DNA of 64,000 nt from Prostheceraeus crozeri (lineage: Eukaryota > Platyhelminthes > Polycladida > Euryleptidae), in the NCBI GenBank assembly GCA_907163375.1, contig CAJQUW010014413.1:1-64000 (forward strand). Direction: 5' to 3'. Positions 54,892-64,000 of this stretch are shown in pieces (the first letter of the stretch is position 1; every line of letters begins with the position of its first letter). Made by a program: the position numbers and the translations under genes. The notes beneath the pieces are model-generated. The model made no database searches. It was not told where the DNA came from and was given only the letters and a program-made list of their open reading frames with translations.

Positions 54892-56300
54892 TTAACTCTT
54901 CATTCGGAAATGGAGTGTGATACTTGTCACAGCATCTTTATGAAAAGGAATCAACGCACCAGCATCGTCATAAATGGCAATATCAATTTGTGGGATGTAG
55001 TTTGATTTCAGCTTTGTATAATGCACTTTCTTGAAAGTATGCTCAGATAAAATACTGCAGCTTTTTGGCTGGTATGGTATCATTGCTAGCAATGGAGCTT
55101 CAACATCTCCAACACGTACATCTTCACCAATATTGGAATATATCTGAAAACAGTTAATACGACGCGATAGCGACATGTCTGCGCTAGCTTTGGTTACAGT
55201 ACCACTTTTAAAGATATTTTGATCAAAACCCAAAATGTCCATTAGAGTTTTATCCATAATTAGTTCAATACCTTTTCCACTTATAGTGAGAGGCAAAACA
55301 CCTTCTTTTTCAGAAAATGAAATTTGTTGCTCATTAATCACTTCATTTAAATAATCTACAGCCAATTTAACTGAAGTAATAATGCGAGGCATCAACACTC
55401 TTGTTTCATGTAAGATACCACCTAAAGGCTCTACACACTTTCTGTATACAGATACGGTCCATTCTGTATCAAATTGATTTGACCTTTCACATGGCAAATG
55501 TTGCATATCAAATTTTCCATGAACAGCTGCAGAACGATGTCGTAAGAACTGATGAAAATCTTTTGAACAAACTAATACTAGATCATCATCATTTAATTTA
55601 CTTATTGCAATATGATTAGATGATTTGATATAAGTCAATGTTGCCACTTGTTTACCATCAACTCGAAGGAGATAATTAAATTTCTTCAATAATGTTTCAG
55701 GAGTCATGTTTGTCTTTCTTGGCTTAATCACAATCTTCTCCACCAACGTCTTCTCATTTTTTGGAATAAGATCTACATAATAAGCTTCCTCTCGATATAT
55801 TAACTGTTTATGACCACTTATGTGGTAATTAACGTTAAAATTATCATAGCTTGTTAAGGCGCTAGCGAGGTAACCTAAATCATTTCTTAAACTTGGACTT
55901 AAACCAACAATCCAATCTTTCTCAACTACATGATGTACATAATTATGATCATCATTGTGCGGAGTAAATTGGACAATATGTTTACACGCTTTATTCAGGA
56001 AATCATATATAAACTTTTTACATGATAAGAGATCTTTCTTTGGCCACTGTGGAATGTATACTCGGCAGCCCTTTTCACATTGGTAAGCAGCTGTGCGTCT
56101 CATATTAATAGTCATCACCTCATGATCAAAAGTATAGACAGTTACTGTGAACAAGTTGTGTGACCCCTACTTCCCACTCTCCATTTAGCTGTTGTGTATG
56201 ATCAATGGGAGTAGAAAAGAGTGCGGATCGATTACTAGCAAATCTATTTGCGGCCGCATTGCTAAGCAAAATATGATAAAACGACATTTTGATATTGCTG
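54892..56300 (-). pseudogene. Conserved Polinton virion-module protein, copy 1
   Basis: It has the same LNGEWEVGV signature near 56180 and a clear family C-terminus (YSNIGEDVRVGDVEAPLL ... YIPQIDIAIYDDAGALIPF ... ITLHFR), a block widespread in cnidarian and mollusc Polintons. Its main open frame is 420 residues, and the whole copy is broken about once. The tandem partner follows directly. A structural role is inferred from position next to the protease and capsid genes. Confidence 0.6.
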
Positions 56301-56329
56301 ATCTGCGGCTTTCCATAACATCATGAAGA

Positions 56330-56677
56330 TTTGGATTTTGGACTCTACAATATATCAGAGTTGATCGTAATGGAAACGTACATTTCAAAAATTCTCATGG
56401 TCATACATCAAGAGGTATTACATTAACATGGCGACAATTTGTCAACCTCAATGACATCATGAGGGATTTGGAATATTTTGAAACATTAAGATTCATCTCC
56501 TCGGGTGATTAAGTTTGGCTTCAACATTACAGAAATGAAATTCAAATCTGCCATTCTCATTCCGCAAACTGTTTCTCATTTCGCAAATACAATTGGGAGA
56601 AGTATAGAAGATACATACATCGCTCCATCATGACATTTATTCGTCGTGAGTTCATCGCCCTACGATGCAAATCTTAA
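56330..56677 (+). pseudogene. PC4-like fragment
   Basis: A diverged copy of the first part of the next gene (NVHFKNSHGHTSRGITLTW, then NWEKYRRYIHRSIMTF). It looks broken about once. Tandem with 56700-57350. Confidence 0.45.
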
Positions 56678-56699
56678 TCAGACATGACTACCACGCACC

Positions 56700-57350
56700 A
56701 TGAGTTGGAAATTAGATTCCCTACAACGTACTGAAACGGATCATGATCGAAACGTCTATTTCAAAGATTCAACTGGAAATGTGAGAAGAGAGTTTGCTTT
56801 ATCTTATCGTCATTTTCAATCTCTACATCATATCATGAAGGATTTGAAATACTTCTATATGAAAAAACATTCACGTATTGGAAATCGCATATGGTTGCGC
56901 GTCAACAAACGGCGAATTCAACTCTATCATTCCCAAATCCATACTAACTTCACATTTCATCAAGGTAGTTGGGAGAAGTATAAAAGGAAGGTACATCGCT
57001 CAATTTACTCATTTTTTCATCATGAAGCGCCATCGCTACACCATCGTCAACATTCTCCGTCGCTTCAGACTCTACACCAAAATCGATCTCACAACATTAC
57101 AACAACACCTTCCAAACAGCAAGTATTACCCGGGCCGTCCGCAAATGTTAGTGGTGAAGATGAACAATTCACGGAATCTTCAACTCTTCCCAAATGGGAC
57201 TGTACAGATTCTCGGCGCCCTTTCTCATTCATCGGCGCAGTCAATGCGCTTAGAGCTACAGAGACTACTACGTCGGACATGGAAGAGGGAGAGGTGTGTG
57301 ATGTCGAATCTGACTGTGGACAATATGGTGATCTCTACTCAATTGAGTGA
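56700..57350 (+). CDS. PC4-like ssDNA-binding protein of segment B
   Basis: 216 residues from ATG 56700. Two PC4-like units: NVYFKDSTGNVRREFALSYR plus helix (about 20-60), then IWLRVNKRRIQLYHSQI with GSWEKYKRKVHRSI (about 63-110). The Ser/acidic tail (about 130-216) is encoded in the overlap with the TBP-like frame. Tail motif RRPFSFIGAVNAL corresponds to RKPFSFRDAVHVL of element A. PC4 placement is by pattern, so moderate confidence. Confidence 0.5.
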   Translation: MSWKLDSLQRTETDHDRNVYFKDSTGNVRREFALSYRHFQSLHHIMKDLKYFYMKKHSRIGNRIWLRVNKRRIQLYHSQIHTNFTFHQGSWEKYKRKVHRSIYSFFHHEAPSLHHRQHSPSLQTLHQNRSHNITTTPSKQQVLPGPSANVSGEDEQFTESSTLPKWDCTDSRRPFSFIGAVNALRATETTTSDMEEGEVCDVESDCGQYGDLYSIE

Positions 57351-57566
57351 AAGTGTATCATTTTTGAAGATTCGTACCAGCAGTTGCAATTTGTGTTATG
57401 AACCCGAACTTTTTCCTGCAGCTCTCATTAGTTGTTGTTACCTGTGCATGTTGCAATCTTTCATAATAGTAAAGTGATCATTACTGGACTAAAATGTCAT
57501 GTACAAGCAAATGCGATCCTAGACTATCTCATCGAGTATGTACGTACCCAGCGGATTGTAAAATAA
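57022..57566 (+). pseudogene. TBP-like (TATA-binding) protein of segment B
   Basis: ATG 57022 (MKRHRYTIVNILRRFRLY). Repeat one: GRPQMLVVKMNNSRNLQLF. Repeat two: VDNMVISTQLS, then YEPELFPAALI, which is identical to the cellular TBP hallmark YEPELFP. TBP binds the TATA box minor groove and nucleates initiation. The genes of these elements do have TATA boxes. The copy looks broken about once near its end. It overlaps the PC4-like frame by about 330 nt in a different phase, as in element A. Confidence 0.7.
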
Positions 57567-57592
57567 AAAACATTTTTTCCAACATGATGTTT

Positions 57593-58054
57593 TTATTTCA
57601 AATCATGATAGAACTTACAAATCATTTTTTCATTAGAGGATGGATTACATGATAAGTTTTGAATAACAGATATAAATCGAGATACATGTAAACGTTTTAA
57701 GATGAAGTACAGTACAAAAGCACCACACGTTGATGAAAGTGGATGTTGTAGTATGCGTTCATTTCGCTGATATTGACGTGTATGTTTTCTCAACCACTGC
57801 TGTGTTGGTATATTTGGAAGTTGAGCAAGAGAGTCAAATAGCTCACCACGTCGGTCTTCTCCAATAAAGATCGCTTTCCAATGCTCACCGCCTAAATTCT
57901 GCGAATGAGTGTTTAGCACAATAAAGATGGGATAGTGATTTACTGCAGGTGGTAAGGTATCGAGCGAATAGACATTATCGAAAGCTTTCAACGTCGCTTC
58001 GTCTGCATTACGCTGTACTTTAGTCTTAATATCGTCAGCAGTCAACCAACTCAT
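57593..58054 (-). CDS. Adenain-like cysteine protease (PRO)
   Basis: 153 residues with the adenovirus-protease (C5, Ulp1-like) catalytic order: His in GGEHWKAIFI, acidic residue in GELFDSLA, Cys in SSTCGAFVLYF. In adenoviruses and Polintons this enzyme matures capsid and core proteins. Its start overlaps the capsid stop by one base, as expected in a compact module. Looks whole. Confidence 0.85.
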   Translation of the reverse strand: MSWLTADDIKTKVQRNADEATLKAFDNVYSLDTLPPAVNHYPIFIVLNTHSQNLGGEHWKAIFIGEDRRGELFDSLAQLPNIPTQQWLRKHTRQYQRNERILQHPLSSTCGAFVLYFILKRLHVSRFISVIQNLSCNPSSNEKMICKFYHDLK

Positions 58055-59330
58055 TAACGATTATACTGAAGAATCACGTCACGATACTTTGTAATTTCAA
58101 TGTTTGAATCGAAGACTGCATAAATTAATACATTGATCGTCTCAGGTAGTGTTCTTTTGAACGTCAAATCCAAACGAATATTATGAGTCACGTTCGCTTG
58201 ACGATAGGGTGCACTAATATCGCTGTCAGCAGTCAAATCAAATGCATAAATAGTATATCCACTCTTAAACTCTTTCATTGTAAGTCCGTTGGTGTCATCC
58301 GTATTGTAAAAGCCAAAGACATCCATAAAATCAACATAACTGCGCATAAATTGATCCGCAGCAAAATCTGGTTTGTAGGGTGGACCAGGATGACTCACAC
58401 TATTTACACGTAAAGCAATTTCACTTAACTGATTGTGTTTAAAATTGAAAGGATTCTTCTTTATATTACCATTAAATGCATCATTTTCAACCATTGCCAC
58501 CATGAGGAGCTTCGGTGCTTCCGATGGAAAGAGGCCATCTTTCATGAAACTCTTTCGATCTTTCGGAATTGTAAAGGTGAGAAGCTTTGTATGCTGAACG
58601 GGGTAAATGGCATTTTGGCGGTTAAGACCTTCAGCATGTCCTCTAATGACACTTGGATTCGGTACTACTCGACGAATGTAAAGTGCAATATCTTCCACAT
58701 GAATTCTAAAATTGTCAACTTTACCAAATGCATTCAGCACAAATTCAGGCTTTTCAATGTCAGCTTGAGTCGCATGCTGGTATTACAGAGTAAAAACTTT
58801 GACTGTCTAAAGAAGTCTAAATTCAGCGGACCATATAGCTGACATACTTTACTATCTTTAATCATAGCAGATCGCTTTACAAAGCCACTGTTTGTTTCAG
58901 CATCAAATTTTCCTGCTTCATCTCTGTACCATCCCATGGCTTCCATATGACTTTTTTGTGCTGCTGGATGAAACTGTGATACATGATTGAAATATGATTT
59001 ATAGGGATAATCGCTTTGGCCACCTTCCACCTGCTGCTCTCCAATCGTTAGAGAAACATCGCGAAGTAATGTAGTCAATGGTAAATTGTTCAGTCCAACT
59101 TTATGTGTATCGTCAATAGCAGTTCCATCTGCTTGCTGAATTCTAAACCTCAAATCAACCATCGCATAACTCAAATCTATGTAGTCATCACTACCACCAG
59201 GAATAACAAATTCAATGGGGCCAGCATTCTCAGCTGTTCGATGATGATAATCTACAATACTTGAACTAAGAATATCTGTCTGTATGGCTTGTTGATCAAA
59301 CAAACAAAACCCGGAAGTTTTACACTCCAT
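58054..59330 (-). pseudogene. Major capsid protein, double jelly-roll
   Basis: The N-terminal region has GPIEFVIPGGSDDYIDLSYA and LRDVSLTIGEQQVEGGQSDYPYKSYF, the hallmark opening of Polinton/adintovirus hexon proteins, where the YPYRAYxE-like block is well known. The later part contains IALRVNSVSHPG and the second jelly-roll. Total length of about 425 codons is usual for the family. It is broken about once. Confidence 0.85.
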
Positions 59331-59332
59331 GA

Positions 59333-59788
59333 TTAGAAGTTATGGCAGCGTCGTCGTTTAGCGCCTGATGAATGATTAGAGACTCTGCGACGTTTGCGTG
59401 AATGCCTTTTGACTGAAGATCGCACCTTACCAGCTCCGCGATGTTTCCATCTTCCTTTATTCATTCGTTTAGGCGATTTCTTTCCTTGAGTAACACCAGC
59501 AAAGGTCTGCTTCAATGTTTTTAAACCGCGTTCCTTCCCACGATTCAACAAACTGCTCTTAAAACTTCTACCTCTGGAAAGATCACTAGCAACATCACCA
59601 GCAAAGCCAACGGCATTACTTAAAACATTTCGTTTTAAAGATCTACCGACATTGGATATGAGAGGTGCTACAACAGATTTCAGTGCACCAAGTATGCTAC
59701 CTCCACGTTGGCGGCGAGCGCCGATGTAAATTTGTCCTCCACCACTTACATAGGAGGGTCGTGAATAAAATGAGGCAGTTGGATTCAT
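59333..59788 (-). CDS. Basic core-like virion protein
   Basis: 151 residues. The N-terminus is Gly/Arg-rich (YIGARRQRGGSILGALK), the middle is an amphipathic helix, and the tail is very basic (KVRSSVKRHSRKRRRVS). It sits directly upstream of the capsid gene. It resembles the small basic, membrane-active or DNA-condensing proteins (pX/mu- or pVI-like) of adenoviruses and Polintons. Confidence 0.6.
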   Translation of the reverse strand: MNPTASFYSRPSYVSGGGQIYIGARRQRGGSILGALKSVVAPLISNVGRSLKRNVLSNAVGFAGDVASDLSRGRSFKSSLLNRGKERGLKTLKQTFAGVTQGKKSPKRMNKGRWKHRGAGKVRSSVKRHSRKRRRVSNHSSGAKRRRCHNF

Positions 59789-59829
59789 AGCTCAAACCCT
59801 AAACATTGTTAGTTACAACTTTGCATGAA

Positions 59830-61050
59830 TCACTGTCGATCACTTAGATGAAAGATGTCGGCACGACGCATCCAAGAGTTCATACTTGAAGGATAACCAG
59901 TCCATTTAACAAGACACCATTCTTCACCTTGTCGTTTTTTACATCGAATGATTTTCTCTACCAAATATGTTTCACTTTCAGTGACTACCTCAATCTCATC
60001 GCGGTAAAAGCTACCCTCAATTTCTTCATTATCGTAATCTTTCAACTTGTAGGTGGTGGGAGAGTCTTTTTGATCAATCCTTGATACTGTAAATACTTCC
60101 TCTGTCCAATTCGGAAGGTACCCTTTAGCAAAAACACTTTTCACCTTTGAGATACGAACTTTATCGCCAATTTTCACATCACTTTTCACATGAGTGCGTT
60201 TACGTTGGAATGATTCGCGCACTTTATCTACATTGTCAGCATTTACATCTACTGGTCTGAGTCCAATAGAACGATGGATAGAGTGATTGTAGGCATGGAG
60301 TGTATCTTGTAGAACCTTTGTCCAATTTTGTGTCAAGTTGGCAGTAAAATGTCGCCACAAGCGATTTTTTAATGTGCGATTAAAACGTTCAACGAGTGCA
60401 GCTTTATAAGCGCTCTTTACACTAAACAACTCAATGTCATGCCTCTCAAATAATCTTGTCACATGCTGATTTTCAAATTCTTTTCCTTGATCACTCTGAA
60501 TTCTTTTTGGAATGCGACCTTCTCGAAAAATTGTTTGGAATGCTTTTGCTACTCCTTTCCCTTCTTTAGTTTTTAAAGGTTGAGCCCACGCATAACGCAA
60601 GAAAATATCAATGACGGTTAAAATAAAATTATTGCCCGAGTTATGTTTTGAAATGGAGGCAACATCACACAAATCTGCTTGCCACTGTTCATCGATGTCA
60701 TGAACAATATAATGGCGGGTGCGGTACTTCTTTTTCGCTTGTTTGTGGAGTGTATAGGTAGCCTGACCCTTTAACCATCGTTTCACTTGTGATTGTGGAA
60801 GACCACTCGCTTTTGATAATTTCTTGATCGATGCAAATCCTGCCAGATGTTTTACATCATAATAGATTGACTTCAAACGTTCAGTCGATGACGACTGACT
60901 CTTTTTCCTCCTTCTCATCTTTTTGTTTTCTTGCCTTTCTACATTTACAACAACTGCAGCATTTAGCTTTAGCGGTTTTGCGATCGTGTTCACATTGCTT
61001 AGGGGTTTCATTGTGAGAGCTGGCGCAGCAAGTGCAAGTGACAACGACAT
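59830..61050 (-). CDS. Retroviral-type integrase with chromodomain (INT)
   Basis: 406 residues, open. A helix-turn-helix-like N-terminus (about 74-92), then an RVE catalytic core with D126 (WQADLCDV), D187 (IQSDQGKEF) and E221 (VERFNRTLK): a D,D(33)E triad. An SH3-like DNA-binding region follows, and a C-terminal chromodomain (about 362-402, YLVEKIIRCKK ... WCLVKWTGYPSSMNSW). Polinton integrases insert linear DNA with 6-bp duplications, matching those around element P. Confidence 0.92.
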   Translation of the reverse strand: MSLSLALAAPALTMKPLSNVNTIAKPLKLNAAVVVNVERQENKKMRRRKKSQSSSTERLKSIYYDVKHLAGFASIKKLSKASGLPQSQVKRWLKGQATYTLHKQAKKKYRTRHYIVHDIDEQWQADLCDVASISKHNSGNNFILTVIDIFLRYAWAQPLKTKEGKGVAKAFQTIFREGRIPKRIQSDQGKEFENQHVTRLFERHDIELFSVKSAYKAALVERFNRTLKNRLWRHFTANLTQNWTKVLQDTLHAYNHSIHRSIGLRPVDVNADNVDKVRESFQRKRTHVKSDVKIGDKVRISKVKSVFAKGYLPNWTEEVFTVSRIDQKDSPTTYKLKDYDNEEIEGSFYRDEIEVVTESETYLVEKIIRCKKRQGEEWCLVKWTGYPSSMNSWMRRADIFHLSDRQ

Positions 61051-61108
61051 TCACCAAAGACTCACCTCTGGCGGCTCATTACATGGCAAGCAACACATCT
61101 GCTTCATA

Positions 61109-61801
61109 TTAATAGTCTGAGAACATGTATTTCTTGGGAGGAGCTGTTTTACGTTTTCCTTTTACTAGTTTTAGTGGTGGTGTAGATCTACGTCGAGTTC
61201 TTCCTCTTGTTTGCTTAGTGAGTGTGGGAGGGGATGTAGCAGGTGACGTCTTAAACCAATTTCTTGGCATTTTCATCGTCTGAAGCATTGGAACAGTAGC
61301 TACTGTTGAATCAAGTTCTTTCAATGTCTCATTATTCAAAGCAAATTTTGGCACATTATGCTTTTTCAATAGTTTAAGAAAGTATGACCAACCAGGTGGA
61401 ACATAGCCCTGACGGCGCTTTCTACGTGTCGCATACTGAATCAAGTCTTCATAACTTGAAGCATCAATCTTTTTATTTTCATCTGTAATGATTTCTCCTC
61501 TATCATTTACATTGAGATGGGGTTCAATACTATTGAAAAGAGATATGGCATGTGCGCGAGATGCTAAAGGTGTAGCAGTCGATGCAGAGTCACGCATCTT
61601 ATTCTTCAAGTTTTTCAATTGCTCAACAGTTTCCGATTGTAATAATACAGCACGATGTGGATCTTTGATGTGAACATTTTGCTGATAATCTATTTCTTTC
61701 CTATACATTTGATTTGCAAGAGGTTGCTTTACTTGCTGCATGGCAGTCAATTGTACATATTCATCCTGAGGAATAACAATCATGCGAGAATAAGAACTCA
61801 T
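61109..61801 (-). CDS. Conserved Polinton protein next to the ATPase
   Basis: 230 residues. N-terminus MIVIPQDEYVQL, a middle with GYVPPGWSYFLKLLKKHN, and a very basic C-terminus (RGRTRRRSTPP). It overlaps the ATPase by the 4-bp ATGA. A comparable basic protein beside the ATPase is common in Polintons. The role is not known to me and may be in the virion or packaging. Confidence 0.5.
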   Translation of the reverse strand: MSSYSRMIVIPQDEYVQLTAMQQVKQPLANQMYRKEIDYQQNVHIKDPHRAVLLQSETVEQLKNLKNKMRDSASTATPLASRAHAISLFNSIEPHLNVNDRGEIITDENKKIDASSYEDLIQYATRRKRRQGYVPPGWSYFLKLLKKHNVPKFALNNETLKELDSTVATVPMLQTMKMPRNWFKTSPATSPPTLTKQTRGRTRRRSTPPLKLVKGKRKTAPPKKYMFSDY

Positions 61802-62463
61802 AGTTTGTAGATAATCATGGGAGTTTTCAAAATATCACTTCGAAATCTAAATTCTTCCGGACACTCTTGTGTAAAGTCAATGAATAAGTAACCGGGTGGT
61901 TTTTCAGTAGCTGCTTGAAAAATTTCAATTAAGGCTTTTGATCCTCTTGGTGCAACTTGTCGCGCTAAAATTTCAAATTGACTTTTATCTCGCGGATTCT
62001 TGAAAATAGCATAACAGTGTGTATTCAGGTTTCGTGTACGAGCTTCTTTTCCATCAGGAAACAAATTTTGTGTGATATAGATGATAAAGCACCTTTTATG
62101 ATGTGCTGCGCGGGTGAACATATCTGTAACATCTTTGGAATTCTTATTTTCTTTTAATAAATCATCCAATACAACAACATCATTAGACTGAAGTTTATCC
62201 ACTGCAATAATTCCTTCATGTCGAATAAAGTTGTGACTTTGCAATTCCTGAAACAGCGACGGTTGATAAATACCATAACACCAAATCACTCGATTGATAA
62301 GTTCCTTAAACAACTCCCTTCTTTTATCCAATAAATTCAGCGTGAAAACAGTTTTACCTGCATGAGATGTACCTGATACAGTCAGAACTTTATCACATTG
62401 AAGTGTGAAATCTCTTATAATACTTTGAGATTCAACATTTGCATAATTAACGTCTAGAGCCAA
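61798..62463 (-). CDS. FtsK/HerA-type packaging ATPase (A32-like)
   Basis: 221 residues. Walker A is GTSHAGKTVFT (about 31-41), Walker B NDVVVLDDLL (about 93-102), with a sensor-like IYITQNLF. The length fits the genome-packaging ATPases of Polintons, virophages and adintoviruses, which translocate DNA into capsids. It overlaps both neighbours by a few bases. Looks whole. Confidence 0.88.
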   Translation of the reverse strand: MALDVNYANVESQSIIRDFTLQCDKVLTVSGTSHAGKTVFTLNLLDKRRELFKELINRVIWCYGIYQPSLFQELQSHNFIRHEGIIAVDKLQSNDVVVLDDLLKENKNSKDVTDMFTRAAHHKRCFIIYITQNLFPDGKEARTRNLNTHCYAIFKNPRDKSQFEILARQVAPRGSKALIEIFQAATEKPPGYLFIDFTQECPEEFRFRSDILKTPMIIYKL

Positions 62464-62812
62464 AGATATTACCCAATAGGTTACCCACGACAGGAGCTAA
62501 CATTGGAAGTATTGCTGAAAGGAAACCGCCCTTTTGTGTTAGAGTTTCCCTCTTTCTTTGAAGGGTGACTTTAGGATTGGAGATGAAACGCAATTTCGTA
62601 GCATATCGCTTAAGTAACTTTCGTTGTTTTGGTGCTAATTTCTTCGTCCTGAACTTTCTCACATGAGAAATAATTTCACGAATGAATTTATCGTTAGTAT
62701 GTCGTATAGCATTGTATCGCTGATTTGCTTTCATTCGTCGGAGAGCTTGAATGGCTGAAGAAAACTTTGAAGACTTTTGACTTTTACGTTTCGCCATTTT
62801 ACGTTTCGCCAT
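62447..62812 (-). CDS. Small basic protein with hydrophobic tail
   Basis: 121 residues. Very basic over 1-90 (MAKRKMAKRKSQKS; LAPKQRKLLKRYATKL), then TQKGGFLSAILPMLAPVVGNLLG, a short hydrophobic segment. Proteins with a 'basic helix, QKGGFL, hydrophobic tail' layout recur in animal Polintons and adintoviruses and are thought to be virion core or membrane-active proteins. Confidence 0.6.
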   Translation of the reverse strand: MAKRKMAKRKSQKSSKFSSAIQALRRMKANQRYNAIRHTNDKFIREIISHVRKFRTKKLAPKQRKLLKRYATKLRFISNPKVTLQRKRETLTQKGGFLSAILPMLAPVVGNLLGNIFGSRR

Positions 62813-62820
62813 TTTCCGTG

Positions 62821-63180
62821 TTAGTCTTTGCTAAAACCTATCTTTACCACATTTGCATAGGTACTAACTATTGCGGCATAAGTGACACTCGAAATGAGCA
62901 ATATCACAGTGGTTACATTTGCAAAGTTGAATGCAATTACGTATGAAACAGCGTTGACAAAAAGCATGCTTACATCTCTTGAAGATGTGCTTTTCATTTC
63001 CATCCTTCGCTTACATACATCGCAACACATAGTTTCACCGTTACTGATGTCTATAGCAAGTCTTTTTGAAGATGTGAATTTGCTAGCCTTTTCTAAATAA
63101 TAGACGCATGTACAGAAGGAATATACTTCGAGAGTGAGCAGGCATAGCTCGAAAACCAGTTGTGCTACAATCAAGTACAC
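62821..63180 (-). CDS. Predicted membrane protein
   Basis: 119 residues with an N-terminal hydrophobic segment (LIVAQLVFELCLLTLEVY), a Cys motif CCDVCKRRM in the middle, and one or two further hydrophobic segments (VNAVSYVIAFNF; VTTVILLISSVTYAAIV). It is squeezed between virion-module genes. No family is recognised. Confidence 0.4.
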   Translation of the reverse strand: MYLIVAQLVFELCLLTLEVYSFCTCVYYLEKASKFTSSKRLAIDISNGETMCCDVCKRRMEMKSTSSRDVSMLFVNAVSYVIAFNFANVTTVILLISSVTYAAIVSTYANVVKIGFSKD

Positions 63181-63596
63181 TGCATTTTCAATTTTTCTTT
63201 ATAGAAAGTTGAATGTGAATATCTGAAATCGCTTCAATCACTAGACTGCTACCATGATGGTTAAATGCGTTAAGACGTTCAGCAATTTTTATCATGTCTT
63301 TTAAAAAATTCTTCGGGGTGATCTACCACTTCCATTGAATAAGAAGCAAAATGGAAAGAGCGACTTTCCACCTCCTCCTTTCCAAAATGACTAAACTTAA
63401 TTTTCGCAACTAATCGCGCCATGATAATGCTATCAGAGAATGTATTCATTAACTCTAGAAATAGAGTGCTAGCATCATCGAGCACTGCTTCGATGTCGGT
63501 CTCATCTTTATGAAAATTTATCACATAATCTTGAACAGCTCCTTTTAAACTTTGCCTATGAAAATGTAATGTTCCGCAGTCGTTTGAGAAAGACAT
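63180..63596 (-). pseudogene. Stand-alone PolB N-terminal-domain paralogue 3
   Basis: Begins MSFSNDCGTLHFHRQSLKG, then VQDYVINFHKDETDIEA and FHFASYSMEVVDHPEEFF, closely matching paralogue 1. It looks broken about once near the 3' end. Its presence in segment B as well as A shows the domain is a standing part of this element family. Confidence 0.65.
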
Positions 63597-63871
63597 GATC
63601 GCCCTTTATCTAACCCATCCATTGCATGAAAACAACTCTTCTCATAGTAATATTTATTGAATAACTGTAACAAGCATGCATTATAAATCAATGGTTTGAA
63701 ATAGATAAAATAGATACAGCTGGTAACTATCATACAGCGAGCAATGATAACCATACAGGACTTTGGCAGTGTTGAGGTAAGGAGGAAAGAAGCATTGGTT
63801 ATGAACGTAGCTACTACAACGAACAGACAAAATAGGAACACACAAATCCTTAAAACGTTTCGTGACTTCAT
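63545..63871 (-). CDS. Possible small membrane protein
   Basis: A 108-codon frame with an N-terminal signal-like segment (VLRICVFLFCLFVVVATFI) and a second hydrophobic stretch (MVIIARCMIVTSCIYFIYF). Its end overlaps the next gene. Composition is the only support. Confidence 0.25.
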   Translation of the reverse strand: MKSRNVLRICVFLFCLFVVVATFITNASFLLTSTLPKSCMVIIARCMIVTSCIYFIYFKPLIYNACLLQLFNKYYYEKSCFHAMDGLDKGRSCLSQTTAEHYIFIGKV

Positions 63872-64000
63872 GGTAGTGTTGATTCACTCTACTATCCCAA
63901 GGCGGGAGCAAAATATCATCAATGATTAGATTGAGAAATACTTTCCTCTCCTTACCAGGATTATTACAAAAGATGCGTATAACATTGAAAGCAGCTAACC

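Larger units (their letters stand above)
52951..64000. mobile_element. Segment B: Polinton virion module, runs past the window
   Basis: Contains protease, major capsid protein, packaging ATPase, chromodomain integrase, small basic proteins and membrane proteins in an order typical of animal Polintons and adintoviruses, all on the minus strand, plus a TBP/PC4-like pair on plus. It begins with a polymerase 3' fragment. There are about six breaks in total; several genes are intact. No terminal repeat is seen within the window on the right. Confidence 0.85.

Noticed and set aside
1-64000. tRNA, rRNA or canonical snRNA genes
   Set aside because: No B-box with a fitting cloverleaf and no rRNA or snRNA core sequences were found by eye on either strand.

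Overview
The window is invertebrate animal nuclear DNA. The coding signals are eukaryotic: TATA boxes, GT..AG introns and AATAAA signals, with no operons. The content is almost entirely mobile elements. Motifs such as 'atttatatagcgctgtaccc' and a sea-urchin-type histone 3' processing element suggest a marine invertebrate, perhaps an echinoderm or hemichordate, but the species call is weak.

Layout: (1) 1-14192 is AT-rich host DNA with no convincing host gene. It carries decayed DNA transposons: a 3.0-kb hAT-like element with 8-bp target duplications that contains a dead mariner-type transposase and a minisatellite, several MITE-like elements, and a 208-bp tandem duplication. (2) A piggyBac-family transposase gene on the minus strand is split into a C-terminal end at 14193-14463 and the rest at 36110-37642. 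(3) Between the halves lies element P (14464-36109), a 21.6-kb self-complementary unit flanked by a perfect 6-bp duplication (CTCATC). Each arm runs inward from GC-rich poly-C/poly-G subterminal repeats, through a TATA promoter with a spliced leader, a coiled-coil gene and small acidic-protein genes, to a 3-kb AT-rich array. An 85-bp unique spacer joins the arms. (4) Element A (about 38.2-52.95 kb) is a related Polinton-like unit with similar terminal repeats at both ends. It has a family-B DNA polymerase, TBP-like and PC4-like genes, a possible single-strand-binding protein, and two stand-alone copies of the polymerase N-terminal domain. (5) Segment B (about 52.95 kb to the window end) is a second Polinton fragment holding the virion module: protease, double-jelly-roll major capsid protein, basic core-like proteins, chromodomain integrase and packaging ATPase, plus another TBP/PC4-like pair. 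It starts with a stray polymerase 3' fragment.

P has no polymerase, capsid or integrase and so looks like a non-autonomous satellite of an A-type element. A and P share promoters, leader introns, stem-loops and terminal repeats. Several of their small genes end not at an obvious poly(A) site but at a histone-mRNA-like stem-loop followed by a CAAGA-type downstream element. With the TBP-like and PC4-like genes, this suggests an element family that manages its own transcription. The virus-like elements are treated as fossils: P looks whole as a DNA unit and young, while A and B carry several breaks.
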